Under the pieces are notes generated by a model. It ran no database searches. It saw nothing but the letters and a program-made list of their open reading frames with translations, and had not been told where the DNA came from. 33,538 nucleotides of DNA from contig SKNY01000110.1 of the NCBI GenBank assembly GCA_007123105.1, forward strand, positions 1-33,538, given 5' to 3'. Shown piece by piece: positions 16,798 through 25,155 of this stretch. Both the position numbers and the translations under genes were made by a program. Source of the DNA: Salinarchaeum sp. (lineage in GTDB: Archaea; Halobacteriota; Halobacteria; Halobacteriales; SKNY01). Within the stretch, counting starts at the first letter, position 1. Each line of letters begins with the position of its first letter.

Positions 16798-17172
16798 ATG
16801 GCCGAGGATATCGCGGAGCTCCAGGAACGATACGAGCGGTTCGTCGCCGAACGGTATTGGGAGGACTACCACGCACCGAAGAACCTGGCGGCCTCGGTTG
16901 CCGTCGAGGCCGGAGAGCTCCTCGAGGTGTTCCAGTGGCACGATGTCCTCCCGGCGGCTGCCTACGAGGACGCAGCGGACGTCGAGGCGGCCGCCGCCGA
17001 CGAGCTCGCGGACGTCTTCATCTACGGGCTCGGCCTCGCCGCTGCCCTCGACATCGACGTCCGGGAGGCCATTGCGGCGAAGCTCGACCGGAACGAGCGA
17101 CGGTTCGACCCCGAGACGGCCGCCGCCATCAGCCGGGAGTTCGATCGATGGCGTGAGTCCACCGATGAGTAA
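16798..17172 (+). CDS. MazG-like nucleotide pyrophosphohydrolase
   Basis: 124 residues from the ATG at 16798. A longer open frame upstream overlaps the methyltransferase remnant and lacks coding character. The metal-binding helices of the all-alpha NTP pyrophosphatase fold are visible: SVAVEAGELLEVFQW (Glu37, Glu40, Glu43) and ADELADVFIYG (Glu69, Asp72). These enzymes hydrolyse (d)NTPs to NMP and pyrophosphate and act as house-cleaning enzymes in the cytoplasm. Single-domain archaeal members often prefer dCTP-like substrates, but specificity cannot be read here. It converges with the aldolase gene, 9 nt apart. Confidence 0.87.
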   Translation: MAEDIAELQERYERFVAERYWEDYHAPKNLAASVAVEAGELLEVFQWHDVLPAAAYEDAADVEAAAADELADVFIYGLGLAAALDIDVREAIAAKLDRNERRFDPETAAAISREFDRWRESTDE

Positions 17173-17181
17173 CACCCGCGG

Positions 17182-17940
17182 CTAGTCCGTCTCCGTCAGA
17201 AACGGCCGAATCCCCTCGCGAGTGAAGCTGAGATCGGCACCGAGCAGGAACCACCGGAACCCGCGTTCGATCCGTTGGTCCATGCGCTCGGGCGTTCTGC
17301 CGCCGATGCCCGGACACACGCCGTGGGCGTTGGCTGCGGTCCGCACCGTTTCGACGGCCGTGACGACGGACTCGTGGTCCTTCTCCCCCGGGTGACCCAT
17401 CGCGGCCGAGAGGTCGTTCTCGCCAATGAACGCGACGTCGATGCCCTCAACGGCCAGGATCTCCTCGACCCGGTCGACGGCCGTCGGCGTCTCGATCTGG
17501 ACGACGACAATCGTCTCGTCGTTGGCAGCGCGAACGTATTCGTCGAAGCGTTCCCCGTAATCATTCGCCCGAACGGTGCCGGCAACGCCGCGGGTTCCTG
17601 CTGGCGGGAACCGCGCTGCTGCCACCGCCCGTTCGGCGTCGGACGCCGACTCCACACCAGGGACGATGATCCCGCGCGCCCCGACATCGAGCGCTTGTTT
17701 TGCCGCCCCCGCGCACGCGGCGTCGACCGACGGCAACCGGACGAGCGGCGTCGCAGCCGGTTCGATCGCCCGGACGATGGCCTCGATCCGCTCCGGAGCG
17801 GCCGGGGCGTGTTCGGTATCGACGGCCAGCCAGTCGATGGGGGTCCTCGCGAGTACTTCGGCGACGCGTGGACTTCCGGATAAGATCCAGGCGCCGGCAA
17901 CGACATCACCGCGATCCACTGCTTGTTTCGTCGGTTCCAT
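17182..17940 (-). CDS. HpcH/HpaI-family class II aldolase
   Basis: 252 residues. This family cleaves 2-keto-3-deoxy or 4-hydroxy-2-oxo acids to pyruvate and an aldehyde using a divalent metal. Conserved elements are AVDTEHAPAAPERI (Asp41, Glu43 and His44), PLVRLPSVD (Arg68, pyruvate binding), GARGIIVPGVESASDAE, VVVQIETPTAVDRVEEI with the metal-binding Glu, and VAFIGENDLSAAMGHPG with the metal-binding Asp. FIGEND replaces the more usual FIGPND. Members act on 2-keto-3-deoxy-L-rhamnonate, 2-keto-3-deoxyglucarate or hydroxyphenylacetate-pathway intermediates; a sugar-acid role would suit this region but is inference. It is divergent from SBP3 across a 276-nt spacer with an inverted repeat. Confidence 0.88.
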   Translation of the reverse strand: MEPTKQAVDRGDVVAGAWILSGSPRVAEVLARTPIDWLAVDTEHAPAAPERIEAIVRAIEPAATPLVRLPSVDAACAGAAKQALDVGARGIIVPGVESASDAERAVAAARFPPAGTRGVAGTVRANDYGERFDEYVRAANDETIVVVQIETPTAVDRVEEILAVEGIDVAFIGENDLSAAMGHPGEKDHESVVTAVETVRTAANAHGVCPGIGGRTPERMDQRIERGFRWFLLGADLSFTREGIRPFLTETD

Positions 17941-18005
17941 CTATGTCCAGCAACAACAGCACCTATTATCAGTGATGGGGCGGTTCGCTTCTACCTCATT
18001 TCGAC

Positions 18006-18027
18006 GGGAACGGGCCGGTTCCCGTTG
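18006..18027. promoter_or_regulatory. Inverted repeat in the aldolase/SBP3 divergent spacer
   Basis: The arms ACGGGAAC and GTTCCCGT (8 bp, perfect) flank GGGCCG. It lies 66 nt upstream of the aldolase start and about 190 nt before SBP3. Symmetry and position fit a dimeric regulator binding site, more likely acting on the aldolase. Confidence 0.45.
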
Positions 18028-18216
18028 TGAACTGTCGTGCGTTCTTATCAGATTCGACACACCTCTCCGCACCCATCGTACAGATCGCCACGACACCGAC
18101 TTTCTCTTTCCACACCCGACGATCGATCGACTAGTCAAACGAATGATCATCGCCGGTCCAATTGTCTTTATTGAAACAGAATTTTCGATTAGGTAACAGT
18201 TATCTTCTGGGGACGG

Positions 18217-20214
18217 ATGAATGCGGTTGTGCCTGGTAAAACCAACCACCTGCGAGCAGACACGAAGACACGCCTCCCCTTCCGCCGTCGGCGCTACGTT
18301 GCCGCCATGGGGCTGGTCGGTACGGGCGTCGTTGCCGGCTGTCTTGGTGACGATGAGGTAGACCCCGACGCGACGGACACGGACGACGTCGACGCCGATG
18401 ATACGGACGACGTATTGCCGGCCGATGACGACGACGCCGATGATGCCGACGACCAAGCCGAAACCGATGACACCGATGATGCACCTGAGCCCATCGAGCG
18501 CCACGATGTCACCGCGTACTGGGAACGGGGCCCGCCCGTACCGGCAGATGTCCAGTACGCTCGGTATGGCGGGAATACCCCGGCCTGGTACGACAACCGC
18601 CACCAGTATCGAATGGCTGGGCGATCGTTTCGAGATTTCGAAGTCTACGGTGAACTCATCGAATCGATCGATTACCAACCTGGCATCCTTGAAGTAACGT
18701 TCCGCGACGACATCTTTTGGTGGAGCGGGAAAGTCGTTGACGCCACGGACTTCCAGGTCGATAAAGACCTTGCCGATTGGCATTCCGGTGGCGAAGATCT
18801 CGACAATACGCCGAACATCGTTGCCCGTGAACAACTCGACGATCGTACCGTCCGACTCGCCCTCGCGGATACGTGGCGGGAGGACTGGGCGCTCCAGCAA
18901 ACGCTCATCGAAGGCGGCGCAAACGACGTCCTCGCAAGTTCCGAATGGACACAGCCGTGGCTCGAACAGTACGAGGACACGGGAGCTGACATGGATGCAG
19001 TCGGCGACTTGCGCGAAGAACTTTCAGAGGTTCAAGTCGTCGACGACGAGGATCTCGTCCACCAACTGCACATCCCCTGGGAGTTCCGTATCGACGGTTC
19101 GATCGGTAACGTAGGCGAGAATTACTGGCAGTTCGAACTCGTCCCCGAAAAGAACGGGGTGAAGCGGCGATGGGTCGAAGACATTAATTACACTGGCTGG
19201 CGGATTACGGCCGTCGAGGAATCCGGCATTCGCGGGGACGAGCGATTCCTGCAAGGCGATATGCCATGGCGTGGTGTCTCCATTCTCGACCTGGAGGAGG
19301 ACATTCCGTTTCCCATCCGTGAACTCGGATTCGTGCGCGAGTTCGATCAGTGGGGGTGGACGATGAACGCCGAGGCGCATCCAACGGACAATCCATATTT
19401 CCGCCGCGCCTGGAACTTCGCCTGTCCGCGCGGTGACTTCGAGGCACCAGGGCGGGTCCCCCAGGACTTCTCGGGCCACCCGTACCTCACCGCAGCACGG
19501 GTCCGACAGTGGACGAGCGAAGCGGTCTTCGAGGCGCTTACTGATTATGGATTCGACGCCGAATGGGATCGCGCCGAAGCCGATCTGGAACGCGGCGGGT
19601 TCGAACGGAACGGTGACGGGGCGTGGCTCAGACAGGATGACGGTGAGCCGATTGACATCACCATTGGGACCTTCAACTGGATGGGATACGTTGCCGATCT
19701 TGGATCGGATTGGTACGCTGATTTCGAGGATTTCGGCATTTCGACCGAGGTCGTTACGGACACCTATGCGGACGACCCATGGACGGTCGAGGCCCAGTAC
19801 ATTGGCGGGTTGCTGCCGGAGTTTCTCTACAGCAGCGTGTTTGGTGAAGAAGGGCTCACGTGGGCAGCACCGAATCCGAACCTTCCCGAATCCGTCGAAG
19901 CACCGCCACTCGGCGAGACGGATGCACCCCAGGATGACTGGGTCGTCTACGATACCCGGGCGATGACGGACCGACTCGGGGTCACGGTCGACGATGACGC
20001 CTATCAGGACATGGTCGATCAGCTCACCTGGGTCGCCAATCAAGTGTGCCCTCGGACGCTCATGACCTCTCAAACCCAGATTCGGATCGTCAACGACGAA
20101 CGGTGGCACGTACCACTCGTCGAGGAGGCACCGCCCGAAAAATATCTCTGGCTGATGGAAGACCGGATGTGGCACAACGGACTCCTTTCCTACGTGCCCG
20201 AAGAAGACCGGTAA
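18217..20214 (+). CDS. Family-5-like solute-binding lipoprotein, copy 3 (SBP3)
   Basis: 665 residues. The leader is longer than in the other copies: FRRRRYVAAMGLVGTGVVAGC with Cys42, again Tat plus lipobox, then an Asp-rich tether of about 50 residues. It is the most divergent intact copy. It keeps RDDIFWWSGKVVDATDFQ, ELVPEKNGVKRRW, DNPYFRRAWNFA, EADLERGGFERNGDGAWL and DLGSDWYADFEDFGIST. It loses the AYLTDNTTW continuation and has a different C-terminus (TLMTSQTQIRIVNDERWHVP). These changes suggest a different ligand. It is divergent from the HpcH/HpaI aldolase and has no adjacent transporter genes. A start further downstream cannot be excluded, but this ATG keeps the full arginine-rich leader. 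Confidence 0.84.
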   Translation: MNAVVPGKTNHLRADTKTRLPFRRRRYVAAMGLVGTGVVAGCLGDDEVDPDATDTDDVDADDTDDVLPADDDDADDADDQAETDDTDDAPEPIERHDVTAYWERGPPVPADVQYARYGGNTPAWYDNRHQYRMAGRSFRDFEVYGELIESIDYQPGILEVTFRDDIFWWSGKVVDATDFQVDKDLADWHSGGEDLDNTPNIVAREQLDDRTVRLALADTWREDWALQQTLIEGGANDVLASSEWTQPWLEQYEDTGADMDAVGDLREELSEVQVVDDEDLVHQLHIPWEFRIDGSIGNVGENYWQFELVPEKNGVKRRWVEDINYTGWRITAVEESGIRGDERFLQGDMPWRGVSILDLEEDIPFPIRELGFVREFDQWGWTMNAEAHPTDNPYFRRAWNFACPRGDFEAPGRVPQDFSGHPYLTAARVRQWTSEAVFEALTDYGFDAEWDRAEADLERGGFERNGDGAWLRQDDGEPIDITIGTFNWMGYVADLGSDWYADFEDFGISTEVVTDTYADDPWTVEAQYIGGLLPEFLYSSVFGEEGLTWAAPNPNLPESVEAPPLGETDAPQDDWVVYDTRAMTDRLGVTVDDDAYQDMVDQLTWVANQVCPRTLMTSQTQIRIVNDERWHVPLVEEAPPEKYLWLMEDRMWHNGLLSYVPEEDR

Positions 20215-20393
20215 CGCCGATCGACCGCGCTCCGTCGATCACCCGACCCACATCGGGCAAGGTCTTGGATCGACGCGTGTTCCTTCGGCTGTTCGTGGGT
20301 ACTTTGTCTGGGTGCATTCACAGTTCGTTCTACCGTGATGAGCCCCGACGCATCGTTCATGTGGGCTCGGGCCATAGGTATCATGTTGTCCTG

Positions 20394-21320
20394 ATGGAAT
20401 CACGGACGCGAGCCGATGGCCCGACCGTGTTGATCGTCAATCCGAGGAGTGGCAGCGGTGATCACATGGCTACGATTCGTCGACATACGCCGATGCTCGA
20501 CGGTACCGTCCATCTCACGGACCATCACGGCCACGCGGTTACGCTGGCCGAACAGGCGATCGACGCGGGCGCGACGACCCTCGTCGCCGTGGGTGGGGAT
20601 GGAACCGTTAACGAAGTCCTACAAGGGATCGTTGCCGCAGATGGTTTCGAACAGGTCGATTTCGGCGTCATCCCGGCGGGGACTGGAAACAGTTTTGCCA
20701 AGAACATCGGGATTCCTGATATCGAGACGGGGTTCGATGTCCTCCAGCATGGGGAACGCCGCCGGATTGACGTGGGCATGGCGAACCATGCTCCGTTTCT
20801 CAACTCGTGTATCGCCGGACTAACGGCGGAGGCAAGTGGCCGGACAGATTCCGGGCTGAAGGCTAGAATCGGCGTCGCTGCCTACGTACTCTCAACGATC
20901 CGGATGTGGTCGGCCTACGACGGGCTCACACTCCGCGTGGAGGTCGATCCGAGAGCGAGCAGCCATCCCGCTTGGTCCGGTCCCGTCGGACTCGTCGTCG
21001 TGGGAAATGCACGACGGTTCTCGATGACCGGCGGTGAGCAGGCCAACGTCGAGGACGGGCTATTCGACGTGGCGATTCTCGAGGATCCAGGGAGCATCGA
21101 ATTGAGCACCGATTCCCCGCTCGACCGGCTGGGCGAACTGCTCCCAGAGTTGATCAGGCTGCACGCCCCCACGCTAGCGATCACCGTCGAACACGACGAG
21201 ACGGCGCAGTTCAGCTTAGATGGCGAGATGCAGACGTATGCGTCGGTCACGTTGGAGGTCCGTCCCCGGGTGCTCCGGGTGGCCGTCGGCGAATCGTACG
21301 AGCCGGATGGGATCGGGTGA
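20394..21320 (+). CDS. Diacylglycerol kinase/sphingosine kinase-fold lipid kinase
   Basis: 308 residues from the ATG at 20394 (MESRTRADGPTVLIVNPRSG). The open frame extends back into SBP3, but that part is not coding-like. The nucleotide site shows NPRSGSG, VAVGGDGTVNEVLQGI and GVIPAGTGNSFAKNIGI, where Ser replaces the usual Asp of GTGND. The second domain has NSCIAGLTAEAS, VVVGNARRFSMTGG, ANVEDGLFDVAIL and FSLDGE, typical of the YegS/DgkB group. The family phosphorylates diacylglycerol or related lipids; in archaea the natural lipid is uncertain. The stop overlaps a possible GTG of the PHP gene, so the two form an operon. Confidence 0.88.
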   Translation: MESRTRADGPTVLIVNPRSGSGDHMATIRRHTPMLDGTVHLTDHHGHAVTLAEQAIDAGATTLVAVGGDGTVNEVLQGIVAADGFEQVDFGVIPAGTGNSFAKNIGIPDIETGFDVLQHGERRRIDVGMANHAPFLNSCIAGLTAEASGRTDSGLKARIGVAAYVLSTIRMWSAYDGLTLRVEVDPRASSHPAWSGPVGLVVVGNARRFSMTGGEQANVEDGLFDVAILEDPGSIELSTDSPLDRLGELLPELIRLHAPTLAITVEHDETAQFSLDGEMQTYASVTLEVRPRVLRVAVGESYEPDGIG

Positions 21321-21322
21321 TC

Positions 21323-21997
21323 ATGTCCCACATCGATCTGCACACGCACACCAGGTTCTTTCACGGGTTCAACAGCCGTCCGACGCCGCACGATCCGATT
21401 GGACTGCGATTGTTCGTCTCCGCGGCTCGTGCACGAGATTTAGACGCGATCGCCGTCACGAACCACGATTACTATGCCGACCTCGAAGTCGACACCGGCG
21501 GACTGACCGTCATCCCGGGGATCGAGATCTCGACGACATTGGGGCATCTCCTCGTAGTCGGGCCAGACCCGCCGACGATGACCACCCCCCGGACAATGAC
21601 GCCCGCCGAGGCCGTCGGGTTGGCCCACGATCGCGGTTGTGCGGCCATCGTAGCCCATCCGTTCCGGAACAGCACCGTCGTCGGCACGGACGCACCCTTC
21701 GATGCGATCGAGGTCAATGGGAAACGCTCGTCGACGGTCGATCAACTGCACGCGCTCGCTGCGGAATGTGATCGACCGCTGGTTGGCGGGAGCGATGCCC
21801 ACTATCCCTTTGAGCTGGGGCGGACCTACACGACGATCGAGAAAGCAGATTGCTCGCCGTCGGGTGTCGTTGATGCCATCCAGGACGGACGCGTGGATTA
21901 CGAGATTGACGAGCGCCATCCCTCACAATTCCTCCGGTATGGGTATCGCGTGATTCGCCGACTCAAAGGACACACGACACCCCACGATCCGATGTAG
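21323..21997 (+). CDS. PHP-domain phosphoesterase
   Basis: 224 residues from the ATG at 21323 (MSHIDLHTHTRFFHG); a GTG at 21317 that overlaps the preceding stop is an alternative start. Metal ligands of the PHP fold are visible: HTH at residues 7-9, VTNHDYY, PGIEIST, AIVAHPF and GGSDAHYPFELG. Family members hydrolyse phosphoester bonds, such as 3'-phosphonucleotides or histidinol phosphate; the short stand-alone form found here is common in archaea and its substrate is not evident. It overlaps or nearly abuts the lipid-kinase gene, so it may act on a related phosphorylated product. It converges with the metallophosphoesterase. Confidence 0.88.
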   Translation: MSHIDLHTHTRFFHGFNSRPTPHDPIGLRLFVSAARARDLDAIAVTNHDYYADLEVDTGGLTVIPGIEISTTLGHLLVVGPDPPTMTTPRTMTPAEAVGLAHDRGCAAIVAHPFRNSTVVGTDAPFDAIEVNGKRSSTVDQLHALAAECDRPLVGGSDAHYPFELGRTYTTIEKADCSPSGVVDAIQDGRVDYEIDERHPSQFLRYGYRVIRRLKGHTTPHDPM

Positions 21998-22027
21998 CGC
22001 GCATACGAACGGTTGGTGCGGTTCGGG

Positions 22028-23257
22028 TCACTCCCAGTGGCCGTCAAACGTCGCCGTCAGCCCGCAGGCTTGCGCGAACGCCACGATCGTCTGTCGCCGT
22101 TCGTGTTTGTGCAGACCGCCCTCCAGATACCACCCGTTCGGCAGTTCCCGGGGCTGGCGCATCTCGCTACCGTCCGGGTGGGACGGCGTCTCGGCGATCG
22201 TAATGTTGGTCCCGTCGACCCGATACGGGAGCGAGATCGCGTCGAACAGGTCGTACTCTGCCGCCAGGTACTCGATGAGGTCCAGCAGCAGGTCGCCGTG
22301 CTTGACCGACGTGAACGTCCGGGACGGATCGGTGTCGAGGCGGACGACGTACGGATCTTGGCTGGCGTGGACGACATAACTCTCGAGCCATCGCCCGTGG
22401 GTGTGATCCCGAAGATGGACGCTACAGCCCCCGTCGACGTAGGTTTCGAGAATTGCCGACCGGATCACGTCGCCGCGGTGATCCTCGAGCGATGCAATGT
22501 CGACCTGGGGGATCCGGTGATGATCGACGGACGAAATCGTCCGGTATGCATTTCGGCCGGAATCGCTCGGGACGTTGCGTTCGTCCCCGATGTGGGCATG
22601 GCCGTACAGATGGATGCACGTCTCCGGTGGCAGCGGCATGAACCAGTCCTGGAGCGTCGCGGCCCGATTCCCGCCGGCAAAGGCGTTGTGTCCGGCCATG
22701 ATCATCGGGTTCCCGGACCTGCTGACCTCCTCGATCACCGCTCGGTAGTCGCGCGCGGTGTACGGGTATGCGTCCGCATCCCCCCGTATCCGCCCGTGCG
22801 TGGCGGCCCATCCGGCATCCGCGTCGACGTGATCGGAGAGAAATAACACCGTGTGCTCGCCGACTTCATCGACGAAGTAGAACGCGGCGGGATCGTCGGT
22901 GGTTCGCCAGTTCGGGTCATCACGGACGGCCTCGTAAAACGGCATCCGCGGGTCGTCGGCGTATCGCATTGGATCGATGTCGTGGTTGCCCATCACGTAT
23001 CGGCCGGGCAGGTCGAGCCCGTTTAGTAGTTCCAGCTGGACGTCAGTAACTGCCCGATTGCGCTCGATGTTCGTGCCCGAGACGGCGTCGCCCAGGTTCC
23101 AGAGCTGGTCACACGTACGGTGCAATCCGTCGACATCGTCGATTGCGGTTCGTAGACACCGTCTCGCCACATCCGGATCGTCGGTCTGGAGGTCCGACAT
23201 CACCCAGACGCGCGCGGCCACCTCACGATCGGTCGAAATCGGCACGGTCACGGCCAT
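22028..23257 (-). CDS. Calcineurin-like metallophosphoesterase
   Basis: 409 residues, ATG complementary to 23255-23257. Motifs of the binuclear-metal fold appear in order: VMSDLQTD (Asp22), LWNLGDAVSG (Asp56), MGNHDID (Asn90, His91), IMAGHNAF and LYGHAHIG. The first motif is normally D-x-H; here Gln24 stands in for His, so one metal site is altered. There is no signal peptide, so it is cytoplasmic. The last 130 residues (KHGDLLLDLIEYLAAEYDLF) are beyond the catalytic domain and I do not recognise them. A TATA box lies about 30 nt upstream. The gene converges with the PHP gene and is followed upstream by the same-strand FAD oxidoreductase, 66 nt away, but the promoter between them argues for separate transcription. 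Confidence 0.86.
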   Translation of the reverse strand: MAVTVPISTDREVAARVWVMSDLQTDDPDVARRCLRTAIDDVDGLHRTCDQLWNLGDAVSGTNIERNRAVTDVQLELLNGLDLPGRYVMGNHDIDPMRYADDPRMPFYEAVRDDPNWRTTDDPAAFYFVDEVGEHTVLFLSDHVDADAGWAATHGRIRGDADAYPYTARDYRAVIEEVSRSGNPMIMAGHNAFAGGNRAATLQDWFMPLPPETCIHLYGHAHIGDERNVPSDSGRNAYRTISSVDHHRIPQVDIASLEDHRGDVIRSAILETYVDGGCSVHLRDHTHGRWLESYVVHASQDPYVVRLDTDPSRTFTSVKHGDLLLDLIEYLAAEYDLFDAISLPYRVDGTNITIAETPSHPDGSEMRQPRELPNGWYLEGGLHKHERRQTIVAFAQACGLTATFDGHWE

Positions 23258-23285
23258 TGATTCCGTTCCGTTTCGCCATCAGAGG

Positions 23286-23292
23286 TATATAT
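23286..23292 (-). promoter_or_regulatory. TATA box of the metallophosphoesterase gene
   Basis: ATATATA on the minus strand, ending 28 nt before the start codon in an otherwise GC-rich context, which fits a short or absent leader. Confidence 0.55.
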
Positions 23293-23323
23293 CGGTCGGA
23301 TTGGCCACACGAGGTATCGGGTG

Positions 23324-24661
23324 CTAGGAGAGCACTGCACCAGCCTGCCGCAGCCGGTCCTGAACCGACGCGACGTCGACTTCGGGGATCGGCTGGTCAC
23401 ATTCACACGCGATGGCGGCCGTCACGCCGGCTGCTTCCCCGATCGCCATCACCGACGGCGAGACCCGGAACGACGACATCGCGACCGACGTTGCCGAAAT
23501 CGACCGGCCAGCCACGATCAGGTTCGGCGGTCCGCTCGCCGGTACCAACGCTCGCCACGGAATGTCGTAATGATCGTGCTCGCCCAGGCCATCGACGCCG
23601 TAGGAGTGATCGACGTCGACGTCGGCCTGGTGGACGTCGATGTTGAAACAACACTGGGCGATCACGTCATCGAACTGTCGTCGCCCGGCGACGTCGGCCG
23701 CTTCGAGCGTGTACAACCCCTCGATTTGGCGGGACTCGCGCACGCCGATCCCGTCGGGTTCGCAGACCACCTCGACCTCTTCGAACCCGGGCAACCGTTC
23801 TCGGAACCAGCGGATCCCCTCGTGCATCTGGCGCTTTCCCTCTGCGGTGGCCCACTCCAGTTGCTCGGGATCGGTCGGATCGTCGATCTGGACGTGGCCG
23901 AAATTCGTCGTCATGTACGCTTCACGGCCGGGGACGCTTACGGTGGCATAGAGCGTCGGGACGGAAAGGTCGAGTGCACCAGCGGCGACATCTTCGCGAA
24001 CGAGTTCACAGATCTCTTCGACGTAACTGGGAACGCCGTATTCGACATCCACGTTCTCATCGTACTGGATCGCTGTCGGATAGGTCGCGCCGAGGGACGC
24101 TAAATCGACCGGGCCGAACATGTAACAGTACGTGAGCGGCTGAATCTCCCCTCGACCACGGCCGATTTCGGTGGGGACTCCCGCATGGTGGGCGAGGACG
24201 GCATCACCGGTGGCGTCGACGACGGTCCGACCGGCGACCGATTCACCATCCACGACGAGTGCCGCACGCTCGTCCTCGAACGTGCCGTCGGTACAGCGGG
24301 CACCGTAGCGAACGTCGACACCCGCTTGGCGACACATGCGTTCCATCTCGTCTGCGTAGACATCGGGGTCGTACACCTCCTGGCCTACCTTGTCAGCGGT
24401 GTTTGGGCCGCGGGTCGTCCAGATGGCCTTCCGGCCGATCAAGCGGTGGCGCAGTTCGCCAAAGATCCCGTCGATGATGAATCGTTCGCCGTCCCAGTAG
24501 GCGTTACAGAAATTGTTGACGAGCGCCGTCGTTCCGGCACCACCGAGTTGTTCGGTAGCCTCGACGAGGAGGACGTCCCGGCCCTGACGCCCTGCCGCCA
24601 CCGCGGCGCCGAAGCCGGCCGGTCCCCCGCCGACCACGATCACGTCGTAGTTGTCGGCCAT
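23324..24661 (-). CDS. FAD-dependent oxidoreductase
   Basis: 445 residues. The N-terminal Rossmann motif is VIVVGGGPAGFGAAVAAGRQ followed by VLLVEATEQLGG (FAD ribose Glu). Next come TVVDATGDAVLAHHAG and, near the C-terminus, the second FAD contact NLIVAGRSISATSVA and VMAIGEAAGVTAAIA. This is the FAD_oxidored (pfam12831-like) group, which often sits in polysaccharide-utilisation clusters and whose reactions are mostly undefined. There is no signal peptide, so it is cytoplasmic. A 14-bp palindrome lies 55 nt upstream in the spacer shared with the divergent GYD gene. Sequence composition is like its neighbours and no residues appear lost. Confidence 0.87.
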   Translation of the reverse strand: MADNYDVIVVGGGPAGFGAAVAAGRQGRDVLLVEATEQLGGAGTTALVNNFCNAYWDGERFIIDGIFGELRHRLIGRKAIWTTRGPNTADKVGQEVYDPDVYADEMERMCRQAGVDVRYGARCTDGTFEDERAALVVDGESVAGRTVVDATGDAVLAHHAGVPTEIGRGRGEIQPLTYCYMFGPVDLASLGATYPTAIQYDENVDVEYGVPSYVEEICELVREDVAAGALDLSVPTLYATVSVPGREAYMTTNFGHVQIDDPTDPEQLEWATAEGKRQMHEGIRWFRERLPGFEEVEVVCEPDGIGVRESRQIEGLYTLEAADVAGRRQFDDVIAQCCFNIDVHQADVDVDHSYGVDGLGEHDHYDIPWRALVPASGPPNLIVAGRSISATSVAMSSFRVSPSVMAIGEAAGVTAAIACECDQPIPEVDVASVQDRLRQAGAVLS

Positions 24662-24715
24662 GCCGGCTCGTGGATAGTCCCGGGCATAGCTCTCTCGGTA
24701 GGGGTATTGTTTTGT

Positions 24716-24729
24716 AGCGTTCTAACGCT
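24716..24729. promoter_or_regulatory. Palindrome in the FAD oxidoreductase/GYD spacer
   Basis: AGCGTT and AACGCT arms with a 2-nt spacer. It is 55 nt upstream of the oxidoreductase start and about 90 nt upstream of the GYD gene, a good place for an operator serving divergent genes. Confidence 0.4.
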
Positions 24730-24776
24730 GTAAGACTCCTCCGTAGTATTATGGTCGTTGGTATCGTTTCACACGA

Positions 24777-24801
24777 GCGTCTCGAGTACGGATCGAGACG
24801 C
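24777..24801. promoter_or_regulatory. Strong inverted repeat just upstream of the GYD gene
   Basis: Perfect 9-bp arms GCGTCTCGA and TCGAGACGC with a 7-nt spacer, ending 18 nt before the GYD start codon. It could be an operator or, if transcribed, a leader hairpin. Confidence 0.5.
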
Positions 24802-24819
24802 CAACTACGGGAGCACCAG

Positions 24820-25116
24820 ATGTCAACTTACATTACCCTCGTCAACTGGACCCAGCAAGGGATCGAACACGTCACCGACAGTCCGGATCGCCTCGACAAC
24901 GCCAAAGAAGTCGCCGCCGATCATGGCGGCGAGTTCACGGACTTTTTCCTGACTTTTGGCGCGTATGATCTCGTCGTTATCACCGAATTTCCCGACGACG
25001 AATCCTACGCTCAGTTTGCGCTCGCGATCGGCAGCAGCGGCAACGTCAGCACCGAGACCCTCCGCGCCTTCACCGAGGAGGATTATCGCGATATCATTGG
25101 GGGTCTGTCCGCGTAG
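24820..25116 (+). CDS. GYD-domain protein
   Basis: 98 residues from the ATG at 24820 (MSTYITLVNWTQQG). An upstream in-frame start at 24751 would translate through the inverted repeat and is less likely. The protein is one GYD domain: YITLVNWTQQGIEHVTDSP, then FFLTFGAYDLVVITEFPDDE, where GAYD is the motif that names the family, and GNVSTETLRAF. This is a ferredoxin-like alpha/beta fold of unknown biochemical role, perhaps binding a small molecule. It is followed after 39 nt by a CBS-pair protein on the same strand; both could be small sensors transcribed together. Confidence 0.85.
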   Translation: MSTYITLVNWTQQGIEHVTDSPDRLDNAKEVAADHGGEFTDFFLTFGAYDLVVITEFPDDESYAQFALAIGSSGNVSTETLRAFTEEDYRDIIGGLSA

Positions 25117-25155
25117 CTACCTGCGAGTGTGTACTATCACGAACCCGAATCATCC

